A model generated the notes under the pieces. That model saw only the letters and a list, made by a program, of their open reading frames with translations, searched no databases and was not told the DNA's origin. DNA of 64,000 nucleotides from NCBI RefSeq assembly GCF_030867145.1, contig NC_134427.1, positions 16,825,001 through 16,889,000 of the forward strand. The letters run 5' to 3'. Below, one piece after another: positions 40,301 through 64,000 of the stretch. A program made the translations under genes and the position numbers. The stretch is from Opisthocomus hoazin. Taxonomy: Eukaryota; Chordata; Aves; Opisthocomiformes; Opisthocomidae. Position 1 is the stretch's first letter. Each line of letters opens with the position of its first letter.

Positions 40301-43300
40301 GAAGCACAGAAAGATTGTTGGGTGTCACAGTAAGGGAAGAAACTTTGGCAGAGCTGGGGATGATCTCCAAGCCTAGAGGAGACCCGTGCTGTCTGACCTT
40401 CAAACAGCCAAACTACTGACTGACGCTGCCTCACAAAGCCAGGGCTGCCTGCGCACATCCACAGCCTGCACCAGCGCACGTGAGCAATTCCCTCTGGAGA
40501 GAGGGCAAGGGGCTCTGGAGTTGCTGGAGCGGAGCCGGCGGATGGAGCCAGCCCTCTCTGCCCACTGCATTTCCTCCACTGGAAAAGCTACAGCTGGAAC
40601 ATCGATCCCTGAGACCATGGGACCGGGCTGACATCTGCAGGACTCTTCCAGACCCAGTAGGGGGGGAAAAAAAAAAAGTAAAATAAAAATCTAAAAAAAC
40701 CCCACCACCACCCTGCAATGCTCCAGGCAGGTTGTCACTCAAAATCCATAAGCTGAACTCCACATCTCCATGCAGATGTACAATTCCTTCTCGGGTCGGA
40801 ACATCACCCCTTACCACAGTGACGAAGGGCACAGAGATATTTAATTACATAGATTCAATTCCCTAACGCTATCACTAGGGAAAATCAATTACCTGGTAGT
40901 TTCAATGACAAATGACATTTTCTTAAGCAAAAAAGAGAACTCTGCATGAATTATGTATGCCCCACAACATGGCAGAGGCGGGGAAGCGGCTGCAGTCCAG
41001 CAGAGCACATCACGGTCGCTTCCCCTCAGTTTGCCGTGCCGGCTCTCCTGGCAGCGGCCCCGTGGCACATTGCTCTCCCCGCGCTCCCACTAATGCCCAG
41101 CGAACAGCGACAAGCAGGCATCTCCCTCGACACACAGGTGGATATACTCACTGTCAGACGGAGAGCGGCATCGTTTCAGCTTCCTGTTAGGGACCAACTC
41201 ATACGTCCTCATCTCCCCAACATCGATGCCTTCAGCCATATTGAGAACCTTCTCCATGACCTGCAAGCCATATCTGTGTGGATTCAACAGCAAACCGCTT
41301 TAGCACTGGAACCACAGCAGCAGACAAACACACACGCACATACAAGCTCGTACTATGCAAGATAAGAACTAAAGCTGCCACAGACCCCCTGATTTTGCCG
41401 AATATTAACGCAGGTCCTGACCCCCGGCCTCGTGCCATAGCTGGCCGGGTGCTGGCAGACAGCCTGCGCACCAGCTAACCGGCTACCGGGCTCTAAGTGA
41501 ACAACCACCAGTGCAGCCACCAAATTGATGGTGTTTTAAACTTAAATACATTATCTGTCAAAATGTAACATTTGGCAGGGCTGCTAGGAACACAGGGGTG
41601 TCTCCGTGGGCATTGCAGCTTCAGGAGCGACTGACTGGCACTGAAGCCTTGTCTGGGTCAGCAGCCGCGGACCGCACGTCACCGATACTGAAATCGCAGA
41701 TGTCAGGTGACAAAGGCACTGGTCAGCCTTCATCGGCCACTCTAAAAAGCCATACTGACTTCCAGCCCGGCAGCTGCAACAGAAACGCTTTAAATCCCCG
41801 CGCCACGATGGAGCTGTGTCTAGCTCTGTGCCAGCCCTGGCCCTGCAGCAGCAGGCTCACGGGCCCGCACAGACAGGACATGCGCTGCACAGCCCCATCC
41901 CTCTCGCCCTTACATCCCTGACCATCTAAGTTTTCCGTTGCTCCGGGGTTCTGTCACGTTTTCAAGCCATTTTCATGGCTGAAACCAAACAAGAGAAAAC
42001 CCAAACCGTTCTAACCAAGGAGAACCTACGAATGTGGCCCGAAACCAGCCTCTGACAGCCTCACAATGTGATTCAGAAAGGAGAAAAAGCAATCTCGCAC
42101 CTGTCCCATGGTGTGTGCTCACCTTCGAAAGCCACAAAGCATCAGGTCACTGCCCATGGACAGGAGTCCACAACTGTCCCAACAGCGAGTGCTGCAGTAA
42201 CTTCCACCAGCTTTTAAACACTACTGTTTCCAGGGCTCTCGAAACCGACCCACTCCCCACTCAAGAAACGTCCTTCCTGCTCCTGACTGACTGAGAGGGT
42301 CAGGCAGAACTTGGATCTATTTAAATCACTGGGCAAGAACTCTGAACACACACTACTGTGGTCCCTGCTTTTCCTGCGGGTACCCAGCGCAGCCCGGCCC
42401 CCGGCAGAGAGGCGTGGGAATCTCTGTTCCCCTCTCTGGCTTACAGGGAGAAGAGAACGCTACCTGTGATGGGAACATGAAGGACGATGCCCTCTTCCAG
42501 CTAGGTGCAAGAACAGAGTTAGATCTGACACGGGTGTGCCACTCTTCTTCGCAAAGGATGGAGGTGTTCAGGGCTCAGACTTCCGGCCGGGGGAAGATCA
42601 ACCAGTCCCAACACGTGTCTGTCTAACCTGGCCTCAGAAACCCCAAGCTGCGGAGACTGCACGTGGCAGCAGAGGAATCCCATGCCTCCAATCCCTGCAG
42701 TCTCCTTGGTGCCACTCCAGTACATTACCTCTTACCCTGGTCCCAGTAGCTCTGGAGCACAACGCTTTCCTCCCTCCTCCCATTTGGCAGCCACCTTTAA
42801 CGTATCTGAGAAGATGTGCGTCTTCCCTCATCCACCCCTAAACCAAATGAATCCCGTTACTTCTCTCCTTCCTCACAGATCATGTTTTCTAAGCCTTCTG
42901 GACATTCTCCAGGCCATCCCCCAGCAGAACACTCCCTCAGGTTTTATCAGCAAAGACTCTGGTTTGTATTTACTCTGACAAACAGGTTGTCTTTAGCTAG
43001 CAAGTGAACAATGTTAAAAAAAACAAATGCAAAAAACACCAAGCCAAAATCCAACCAACAAACTTCAGAGAAAACAACAACCCTCCCCACCAGCTTGGAA
43101 GTTATGGACGTGATACAGCAGCAACAGCTCTCCCTAAGCAGCAAAAGGCAGCTCCAGAGAAAGCGGTGGGGGTCCCTTCCCTGCCCCAGACAACCCCGAA
43201 TAAAGCTGCCGGGTGCTCCTTAACAGCGCAGCGTGCTCACCGTGCCCGTGTGGTGTGTTCACGTTCGGGCACAACACAAGCTTTGGGGAAACCTCATCAC

Positions 43301-44883
43301 CGGTGACGGCTCTGCACCGCATCATGCCTAAACCTACAGCTCACGTCTCCCCTGAGTGTTGCAGGCAGAGATGCTCCCCAGGGAAAGTATGTCCACTTGC
43401 AGGCCCAAACGGCAACATCTTTTAGGATCTGAGGTCTTGGCACCTAGCTCTTCACTTCTGCCTCCCGCACCCTATAACCGTGTTATTGCACGGGTTCCCA
43501 TGAGCACCGTCGCGAAGACGGCCTTCCATTAAGACAGCACATAAATGCATTAAGATGAGCTAATGGACCAAAGGGACTACATCTTAAGAAGATATCCTCA
43601 GTTTTAACACACTACTCAAGCTCTGGAATTTGAAACCATTTTAAAACTGTGTTCATTTTTGTTGCTTGCAGAGCAGAACAGTTTAGTACTTGGACCACGA
43701 AGAAATAAGACAACGTGCAGATCTACATTTAAATGCGTTGACCTGGCTCCGCACAAGTGACACAAGATATTCCCCAGCACGGCTTCGGGGTAGTATCGTT
43801 AATAAAAGTCAAACTGTATGCCCTTCAGTCTTTACCAGCTCCCTGCCACTGCTCGGTTTGCTGCAGTTACTTGTGAAGCAGTTGCTTCTGTCCTTAAAGC
43901 CTTACGTCCAGTTAAAAATAATCCCAGCACCCAAAGTGTCAGTCGGGACGCGGGTGACGTTTCCGCAGACCTCCACAACCCGGCTAGTTATGGTTACGGT
44001 GGTTTCTGCACGGTAACAGCACTCCTGACGACGGGAAACCTTTCCCACCCACCGGGCCTACGTGCGTCCGGAAAACTGAGCTTGCAGGGGGTCATGCAGG
44101 CTGCTTCACGCTTGGAGGGACGCTTTCTCCTCGCTTCAACCACCACGCGCCCACTGAGCCCTCGGGCGTGGGGCACCCACAGCTACTTCCGAAACACAAA
44201 CTCACTTTCTCAGCAGCTTGCTCCCCTCCAGCCACAAACACATCAAAAACAGAGCAACGAGAACCGCCCAGGAGCCAGAGTTCTCCAGGCACCGGCCCCC
44301 TCCGTTCACCCACCCCGGCTCTCCGGGGCTGCCTGCCACCAGGCCGCCAGGGCCGGACCCAGCCCGGCGGCACCAGGCCACGCCGGGAGCCCCAGGGAGC
44401 CGCAACGGCTCCGAACTCCTGCCCCGAAGCCTGGGGGTGCCGGGGGGGGGGGGGGGGGCAGGGGGGCCCTCCGAACCGGGGCACCCGCGCCTGACCCCGG
44501 CAGGCAGCGGGGCCGAGCGGCCGGGCCCTGCCGCGGCCTCACCGGGGCGGCCGCCTCAGGGCCTCCCTCCGCCTCGGGGCCTCCCCTAGCCCCGGGGCCT
44601 GCCCCCCGCCTCAGGGCCTCCTCCCGCCGCGGGGCCTGCACCCCGCCCCGGGGCCTGCCCCCCGCCCGGGCCGCCCCGCCGGGCCCCACCTGCAGCCCAT
44701 GAAGACGTGGTTGGTCCAGAGGACGGAGAGCGCCAGGAGCTGGTCGATGGCGGCGCCGGGGTAGCCGTGGAGGTGGCGGAGGATGAAGCGGCGGCGCAGC
44801 CCCCACTGCCGCTCGGTCTCATTGTACTGCCGCCACTGCTCCAGCACCGACTCGGGCACCGCTTCCGGCTCCGGCGGCGGCAT
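37376..44883 (-). CDS. NKRF: NKRF, NF-kappa-B repressing factor with XTBD
   Basis: NKRF is a nuclear and nucleolar RNA-binding repressor of NF-kappa-B target genes that also works with XRN2 in RNA processing. Three coding exons are 44883-44690, 41273-41152 and 39366-37376. They sum to 768 codons plus TGA, with GT-AG junctions and phases that match. Residues about 13-88 form the XTBD (XRN2-binding) domain: QYNETERQWGLRRRFILRHL, DQLLALSVLWTNHVFMGC, then VMEKVLNMAEGIDVGEM. Double-stranded-RNA-binding-like repeats follow at about 283-347, 425-488 and 527-591. A G-patch is at about 629-673 (KMGWTGGGLGK, EGLGLD) and an R3H-type domain at about 679-743. The end is GHYELIMPQAN. A shorter start at ATG 41257-41255 would give 698 residues, similar to the 690-residue human form I recall, but would cut the XTBD. 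Large coding exon 3 is uninterrupted for 1.99 kb. Confidence 0.95.
39652..39838 (+). mobile_element. CR1 LINE 3'-end fragment, copy 1
   Basis: A short CR1 3' end in + orientation, antisense to NKRF, inside the NKRF intron. Diagnostic strings are GGCTGTCCAGAGAGGTGG, CAAGGCCAGGTTGGACGGGG, GGTTGCTTCCAACCCAAGCC and ATTCTGTGGTCCTACGAT. It is diverged from the element at 16.6 kb and represents another subfamily. Boundaries are approximate. Confidence 0.88.
39839..40018 (+). mobile_element. CR1 LINE 3'-end fragment, copy 2
   Basis: A second CR1 3' end directly follows the first in the same orientation. It shares CAAGGCCAGGTTGGACAGGG, AAGATGTCCCTGCTCAGGGC and CCCTTCCAACCCAAATCATT, and lacks a clear terminal microsatellite. 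The head-to-tail pair may be two insertions, or a duplication of one followed by divergence. Confidence 0.85.
41274..44689 (-). other. NKRF: First intron of NKRF
   Basis: A 3.4-kb phase-2 intron between the XTBD exon and the second coding exon. It contains a 17-base G run at 44442-44458 near its GC-rich 5' end. Long overlapping open frames in the first 600 bases are compositional. No embedded gene was recognised. Confidence 0.8.
44690..44883 (-). CDS. NKRF: NKRF first coding exon, XTBD
   Basis: This exon encodes residues 1-64 and two bases of codon 65. It starts at ATG in CCCGCCATGC and ends TGCAG before GTGGGG. Joining its AG to the A at 41273 makes an arginine codon and gives FMGCRYGLQVMEKV. 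That aligns with the XTBD of CDKN2AIPNL and CDKN2AIP, which have the same LDQLL-x-LS-x-WAN-x-LFLGC pattern. It lies in the CpG island, so it is probably the true first exon. It is separated by 3.4 kb from the rest and is easily missed. Confidence 0.9.
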
Positions 44884-45458
44884 GGCGGGAGGCGGCCGGG
44901 GCGGAGGGGCCGGCCCCGCCGGTGGGAGCCGGGCGCTGGCGCGGCGGAAGCGGCCGGGGCGTGCCGGCGGATAGCAGGCCCCACGTGCAGACCAGGCCGC
45001 GGCTCGCTGCGGGCCGCCGGGGAGCGCCGGCCCGGCCCGGCTCCGGCCCCGCCCCCTCCCCGCTCCTGGCTCCGCCCCCGCCCGTACCGGTGCCGGTACC
45101 GGTGTGGCGCGAGCTCGCCCCTCACTCGCGCGGAGCGGCCCGGCCGGCGCCGCGTCACGTGGCGGCGCGTCACGAGCGCGCGAGACGCCGCGAGAAACCG
45201 CCCGCCCGCCCTCCCCGGCGCCCCCTGGCGGCGGCGGCGGGCGCAGCGCGGGGACGGGGCCCGAGGCCGAGGCCTCCCCGGGCCGCGGGGCTGCTGCTGC
45301 CCGGGGGGCGACGGGAAAACCCCGTCAGACCGGCGGCCCCCGCCCAAACGGTGCCGGCCCAGAGCCCGCCGGCGCCCCGGGCCGGGCGGGGCAGAGCTCC
45401 CCTGGGCCCGGCCACGCGAGCAGCAAACAGGACAGCAGGCGGGCAGGCTTTCGTATTT
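44884..45458 (-). promoter_or_regulatory. NKRF: NKRF CpG-island promoter
   Basis: CpG-dense, TATA-less sequence upstream of the XTBD exon on the minus strand. It holds GC boxes and two CACGTG E-boxes, at 44982-44987 and within TCACGTGG at 45155-45162. A second TCACG string follows the latter a few bases on. The probable SEPTIN6 poly(A) region abuts the far end. Confidence 0.75.
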
Positions 45459-45667
45459 TTTATTTACAATGTACACTGAGGTTAGAAAGGCGTCGGGCGG
45501 AGCAGCGCTGGGGCCGCAGCGCTCGCCGCGCACAGGAGGAACCCAACCCAGGAGGGGGAGGGAAGATGGCGGCTGGGCCCAGCACGCGGCGAGCAGCCCG
45601 GGCAGGACGGTGCAGCGAGAGGCGCGGGGATGGCTCCAGCGCGCTGGCGGGGATTCGGGTGGATCAC

Positions 45668-45701
<34 letters not shown>

Positions 45702-47792
45702 TTTTTTTTTTTTTTTTTTCAGCCAGCTGTCTCCCTCCCGCCACTGCGAACGTTTTCCCGACTTTGCAGAAGAAGAGGGGGTTGAGCGAGGGAGGAAGCA
45801 GCCCTCGACCCACGTCCAGCAGCCGATGGAGTTTGTTTAATCAGGCGGTGAGACACAGGAGGACACCAATGGAAACACACAGTTCTTTTTACTTTATTTC
45901 TCTGTTAAATATTTCGTGGCTGCCAGTAGAGCACATTGCACTGTGTTCCTCTTTCCTTTGCCTCTGAATGCAGAGTTTCCAAAGCCGATCAACCAACAGC
46001 ATATTGAAAACATCCCTTAGGCTTCACGCCCCACAGAAGCCCACAACATTTACATTTTTAAAGAGAAAATTAGAAATACGCCCGTAACAATGTCTGAAAA
46101 CGTATTCGCTACATCGTTAGTCCAAACATCACAATTCTGTTGCTCTTCAAAATTCCAGGTAAACACTCAGCTCCCCCGTGTTGCCCTGTCTTGTCACACA
46201 AATTACAAGATGCTTCAATTTTAGACGACACCATGCAAGTCAGTAAAAGAGCTTCGTCCCAAGACACTAACACTGAAGATTTGTTCCCCCCCTCCCCAGA
46301 CGCAAGACCCTTAAACTCTTCTAGAAGTGGCAGTCTTCTCCCTCAGACCCAGTGCAGCTGGCGAAGACAGATTAAAAAAAGCTACAGAGAGAGAAAAGGG
46401 AAAAAAAGAGAAAAAAACCCAGAAGATTAGCAAAAAAGAGAGAGACATTCAAAAAGCAGGAAAAAGAGATGCGACGTGAAAAGAGCTGATAGGAGAGGTG
46501 GAACCTCCTTGTGGTACCTCAAGCACTTCAAGGAAATCACATGACTAAAAACTCCTTAAAATCTTTACAAAGACTTTACGTAACTTTAAATACATTCTAG
46601 TAAGGCAAATGGTGAGGAAGAACAGCCAGTGACCTGCAATATGGTAAAAAAAAAGCCATATTAAAAGGTTCTTTTAGCAGATAATCTAGACATCGTTGAC
46701 AGACTGATACTGACTGGTTTTGGGAGCAGGCTGATGTTTGCCAGTAGAGGAAGAAGTAAATACTCAAATTATTTGAACTTGCTTAAAAAAAAAAACCCAA
46801 ACCACAAAACAGTCAAAGACTTTTATGGGAAATAAAATTGTATTTATGGTGAAACAGTACCTGAGAAAATACACTGCAATCTGGAGTTTTAACCGCCTGG
46901 ACTGCTGTGAACGGCGGCCAGGCCGTAGGTGGAGCTGGGCTGCTGCTGCGAGCCGCTGGCCAGACGAACGCGCTGCACGCAGAAACCATTCGTGAGGCTT
47001 CAGCATCACCCGGACTCTACCTTGCTAGGAAAATTCTCAGCAGCGGCTTGCACTAAACCCGACATTAGCTATCATGGCTAGGCCTGAGGCATGCTCGTCT
47101 TCCGAAAACCCGGGATCTGAAGGGCTTTTGTTGGAAGGGCTTGGCAGCACGCAGCCTGATCTCTCAGCGGGGTCAGGACGCGTGGATTCAGCCCACTCCC
47201 CGAGAACTCAGCCTGCACGCAGTGCAACCGAGGGATCAGGGTGACAACAAGCAAGTCTGAAGTGGAAATGAGGATTACATGCTAGTCTTCAGGTAGCATG
47301 AGTCAGCCAAAGAAAAAATGGAAGCAAACAGACGATGTCATGAAAATGACACCAAGAGAAAAGAGGTTTTTATCTCTCAACTACATGATAATTGAACTAA
47401 GGTGGTGGTGTCATTTTAACATCACCAATAAATACATTTAAACTGCGTTGTTATTTCGCCAGCAAAAATAACTCACAGAACTTATTTCCAAATCCCTTAT
47501 TTATATGGGTGGAGAGGGACCAGGAGAAAGGGGAATCCATTCGTTGTAAGGAAAAAAAAGTTGTAGGATTTAAAGTTGCAGCATCCAAAACCTTGTTAGG
47601 ACTAATTTTACATTGTTTAATCAAAGCAATAACCAGCAGTACATAGCAAAGACAGAATCACCATGAGGACGTAGGAGAGAGCAAGGGTAACACCATGGAA
47701 AAGTCACAGCGGAAATGCTGTCACGCTTTATTAGACCCTCTGATTTAACAAGTAAATGAAGGTCCATTCCAGCCCATTGTATTCGGGGGTAA
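45459..47792 (-). other. SEPTIN6: Probable SEPTIN6 3' UTR
   Basis: Noncoding sequence after the SEPTIN6 stop codon. Minus-strand AATAAA signals lie at 45893-45898 and 45459-45464 (TTTATT on the + strand), and the latter sits at the edge of the NKRF CpG island. If the distal site is used, the UTR is 2.3 kb and ends some 0.6 kb upstream of the NKRF start codon. No other gene is visible here. Confidence 0.55.
45668..45719. repeat. (ATT)n microsatellite plus T run
   Basis: About 11 ATT units are followed by a run of 20 T. On the minus strand this reads as a long A run followed by AAT repeats, within the probable SEPTIN6 3' UTR. It may be the remains of a poly(A) tail, or simple slippage. Confidence 0.95.
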
Positions 47793-62498
<14,706 letters not shown>

Positions 62499-64000
62499 CT
62501 GTTGGAGAAAAAGAGAGTTGAAATGTTCTGTTGAATATTAATATGGCTTGGCCTTTCAGCTTCCAAATGTTAATAGGGGTGAAATTGCAGCAGATGAAAG
62601 CAGATCTCATGCTCCAAAGGGATCGTCTGGCAAGCAGAAAGCCATGTACAATGGGAGGTCTGTATTCTGGGCAAATTACATTTCACAGTCTAATGGCCAT
62701 TAATATCGTTAGAAAATGGAGATGAAAAGAAAGAGGTGAAAAGGAAAGGGGAAAGCATTGTTCAGATCCTGCATAAACCCACAACTACACTACAGAAGAC
62801 GCTGTTTTCATTAAAAAGTGTCAAGGGGAATAGCACTCGCTGCTGTTTCCCAAAAAAGATGCTCCAGATCAATGTGCCTCTAATAAGCAGCCACTGAAAT
62901 AGCCTCCGTCCATGCAGAAACACAGAGAGCTGGTTCCAGGCCTCCAGCAAGCTGTGCAGCTGCACCCACAACAGATTGAGCTGGGGGATCAGCCTTCTAG
63001 ACTGGGACGGGACACTGTCTGTAATATCTGGTTTCCACACCTTAGGGGCTACACAAGCTATACAATACTCCAAAATCTGCTTCCCAAAGTTCTGCAGCAC
63101 GGAACTGCTATTTGGATTCCACCTATGAACAGGGAGCCATTCCCTTGTCTGGAAGGAAGAGACAAATCCCAGAGACCAGCCTTAAATTTGTCTTAGCTAC
63201 ATCCCAGGAAGAACAAAACAAATCCCTCTGCGCACTCATTCCACAGGGCAGTCTCCCTCACCACACTCTGACAACGGAGCCAGCGTTCCAAGCTCAAAAA
63301 GATCTGACTTTATGCTAAACCCATAAGCAGTCTGGTTTGCTGCCCTGTGAGGACTGTTGTGTTTTGGGGTAACGGCGATTTCTGACCCGCCCAGCTGGCT
63401 TTTGCTGAACATTCCAGAGCAGGACAAACCCCAGCTGCTGTGAAGGCTGCTCCTCCTGCCTGCTGCAGGGCCACAGGGAGACTGGGTCTGGCTGAAGCAG
63501 CCCCCCCTCTCTCCCCGAGCCCTCAGCTCCCAACCAAGACAACTTCATCATTTTCCTACTTTGCTCAGAAGAAAAGAGCTTCTTATTTTTGTAGACTTCG
63601 AGCTCTGCAACAGATCCAAACCTAAATGAAACGCCCAATTCAACAAGGGGAAACTCCTCCCCATCCTCTCCCATCCAAATCTCTGAGCCTCACCCCTGCA
63701 AGCAGGCAAATTCCTCTCTCCTGGCCCCAGAAGGGACTTCTCTGGCTCAAGGCTGAAGTACAGGACAGGCAGGGCAGGGCAAACATCCACTGCACTGGGA
63801 ACTGAGCAGTCTCTGATTGCCAGGATCCTGTATCAATTATCTTTCCAAAAGGTAGCAAGATTCATTAACATTTGAATGTCAATGTACACCTGGAGCTGCA
63901 GGGCTGCCTGGGAGCCAGCTAAGAGGTTGTGCTCTATCACCAATTTATTCGAGCTACAGCCAGAACAGCCACACATCCAGGCGCTCTTTGCACCGATCTC
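62499..64000 (-). other. SEPTIN6: SEPTIN6 intron to window end
   Basis: Sequence upstream, in transcription order, of the P-loop exon. Neither the start codon nor the exon for the N-terminal segment ending ILCVG could be found, so this is read as intron that continues past the window edge. Confidence 0.65.

Noticed and set aside
44586-45533. 315-codon minus-strand and 377-codon + strand frames in the NKRF island
   Set aside because: Both are overlapping products of CpG-rich sequence. Only the frame starting at 44883 matches a known domain and splices in phase.

Overview
This is vertebrate nuclear DNA, most likely from a bird. The genes are split by GT-AG introns, the promoters are GC-rich CpG islands, and the interspersed repeats recognised are CR1 LINE 3' ends, one with the terminal ATTCTATG-type microsatellite typical of birds and other sauropsids. 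Gene order and orientation match human Xq24: SLC25A43(+), SLC25A5(+), STEEP1(-), UBE2A(+), NKRF(-), SEPTIN6(-). The homologous block in chicken is, from memory, on chromosome 4. No prokaryotic or viral gene content was seen.

Layout. 1-8.9 kb holds the last two coding exons of SLC25A43, a mitochondrial carrier family member, with a long intron before them. 11.2-13.3 kb is a complete four-exon SLC25A5 (ADP/ATP translocase 2, 298 codons) behind a TATA/CCAAT promoter and a 27-base G run. 13.3-21.2 kb is intergenic between converging genes and holds one CR1 remnant. 21.2-23.7 kb is a complete seven-exon STEEP1 (222 codons). 23.7-25.6 kb is a CpG-rich divergent promoter shared with UBE2A; it contains a 16-bp minisatellite and three perfect TGACGTCA sites. 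25.6-34.6 kb is a complete six-exon UBE2A (152 codons). 34.6-37 kb separates the converging UBE2A and NKRF 3' ends. 37.0-44.9 kb is NKRF in three coding exons; the distant first exon supplies most of an XRN2-binding (XTBD) domain, giving 768 codons. 45.4-64 kb is SEPTIN6 without its first 49 residues: eight coding exons in the window, 385 codons, then a probable long 3' UTR ending close to the NKRF CpG island.

The genes are housekeeping genes with separate jobs: mitochondrial nucleotide exchange, STING trafficking, Rad6-type ubiquitination, transcriptional repression and XRN2-linked RNA processing, and septin filaments. They are linked by conserved synteny, not by one pathway. All exon junctions were assigned by hand from reading frame, splice consensus and remembered human orthologues; every reconstructed frame closes exactly. 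No undescribed system was found. The points most worth checking are the NKRF XTBD exon, the three CRE palindromes in the STEEP1/UBE2A promoter, the minisatellites and G runs, and a SEPTIN6 donor site that encodes an immediate stop if read through.
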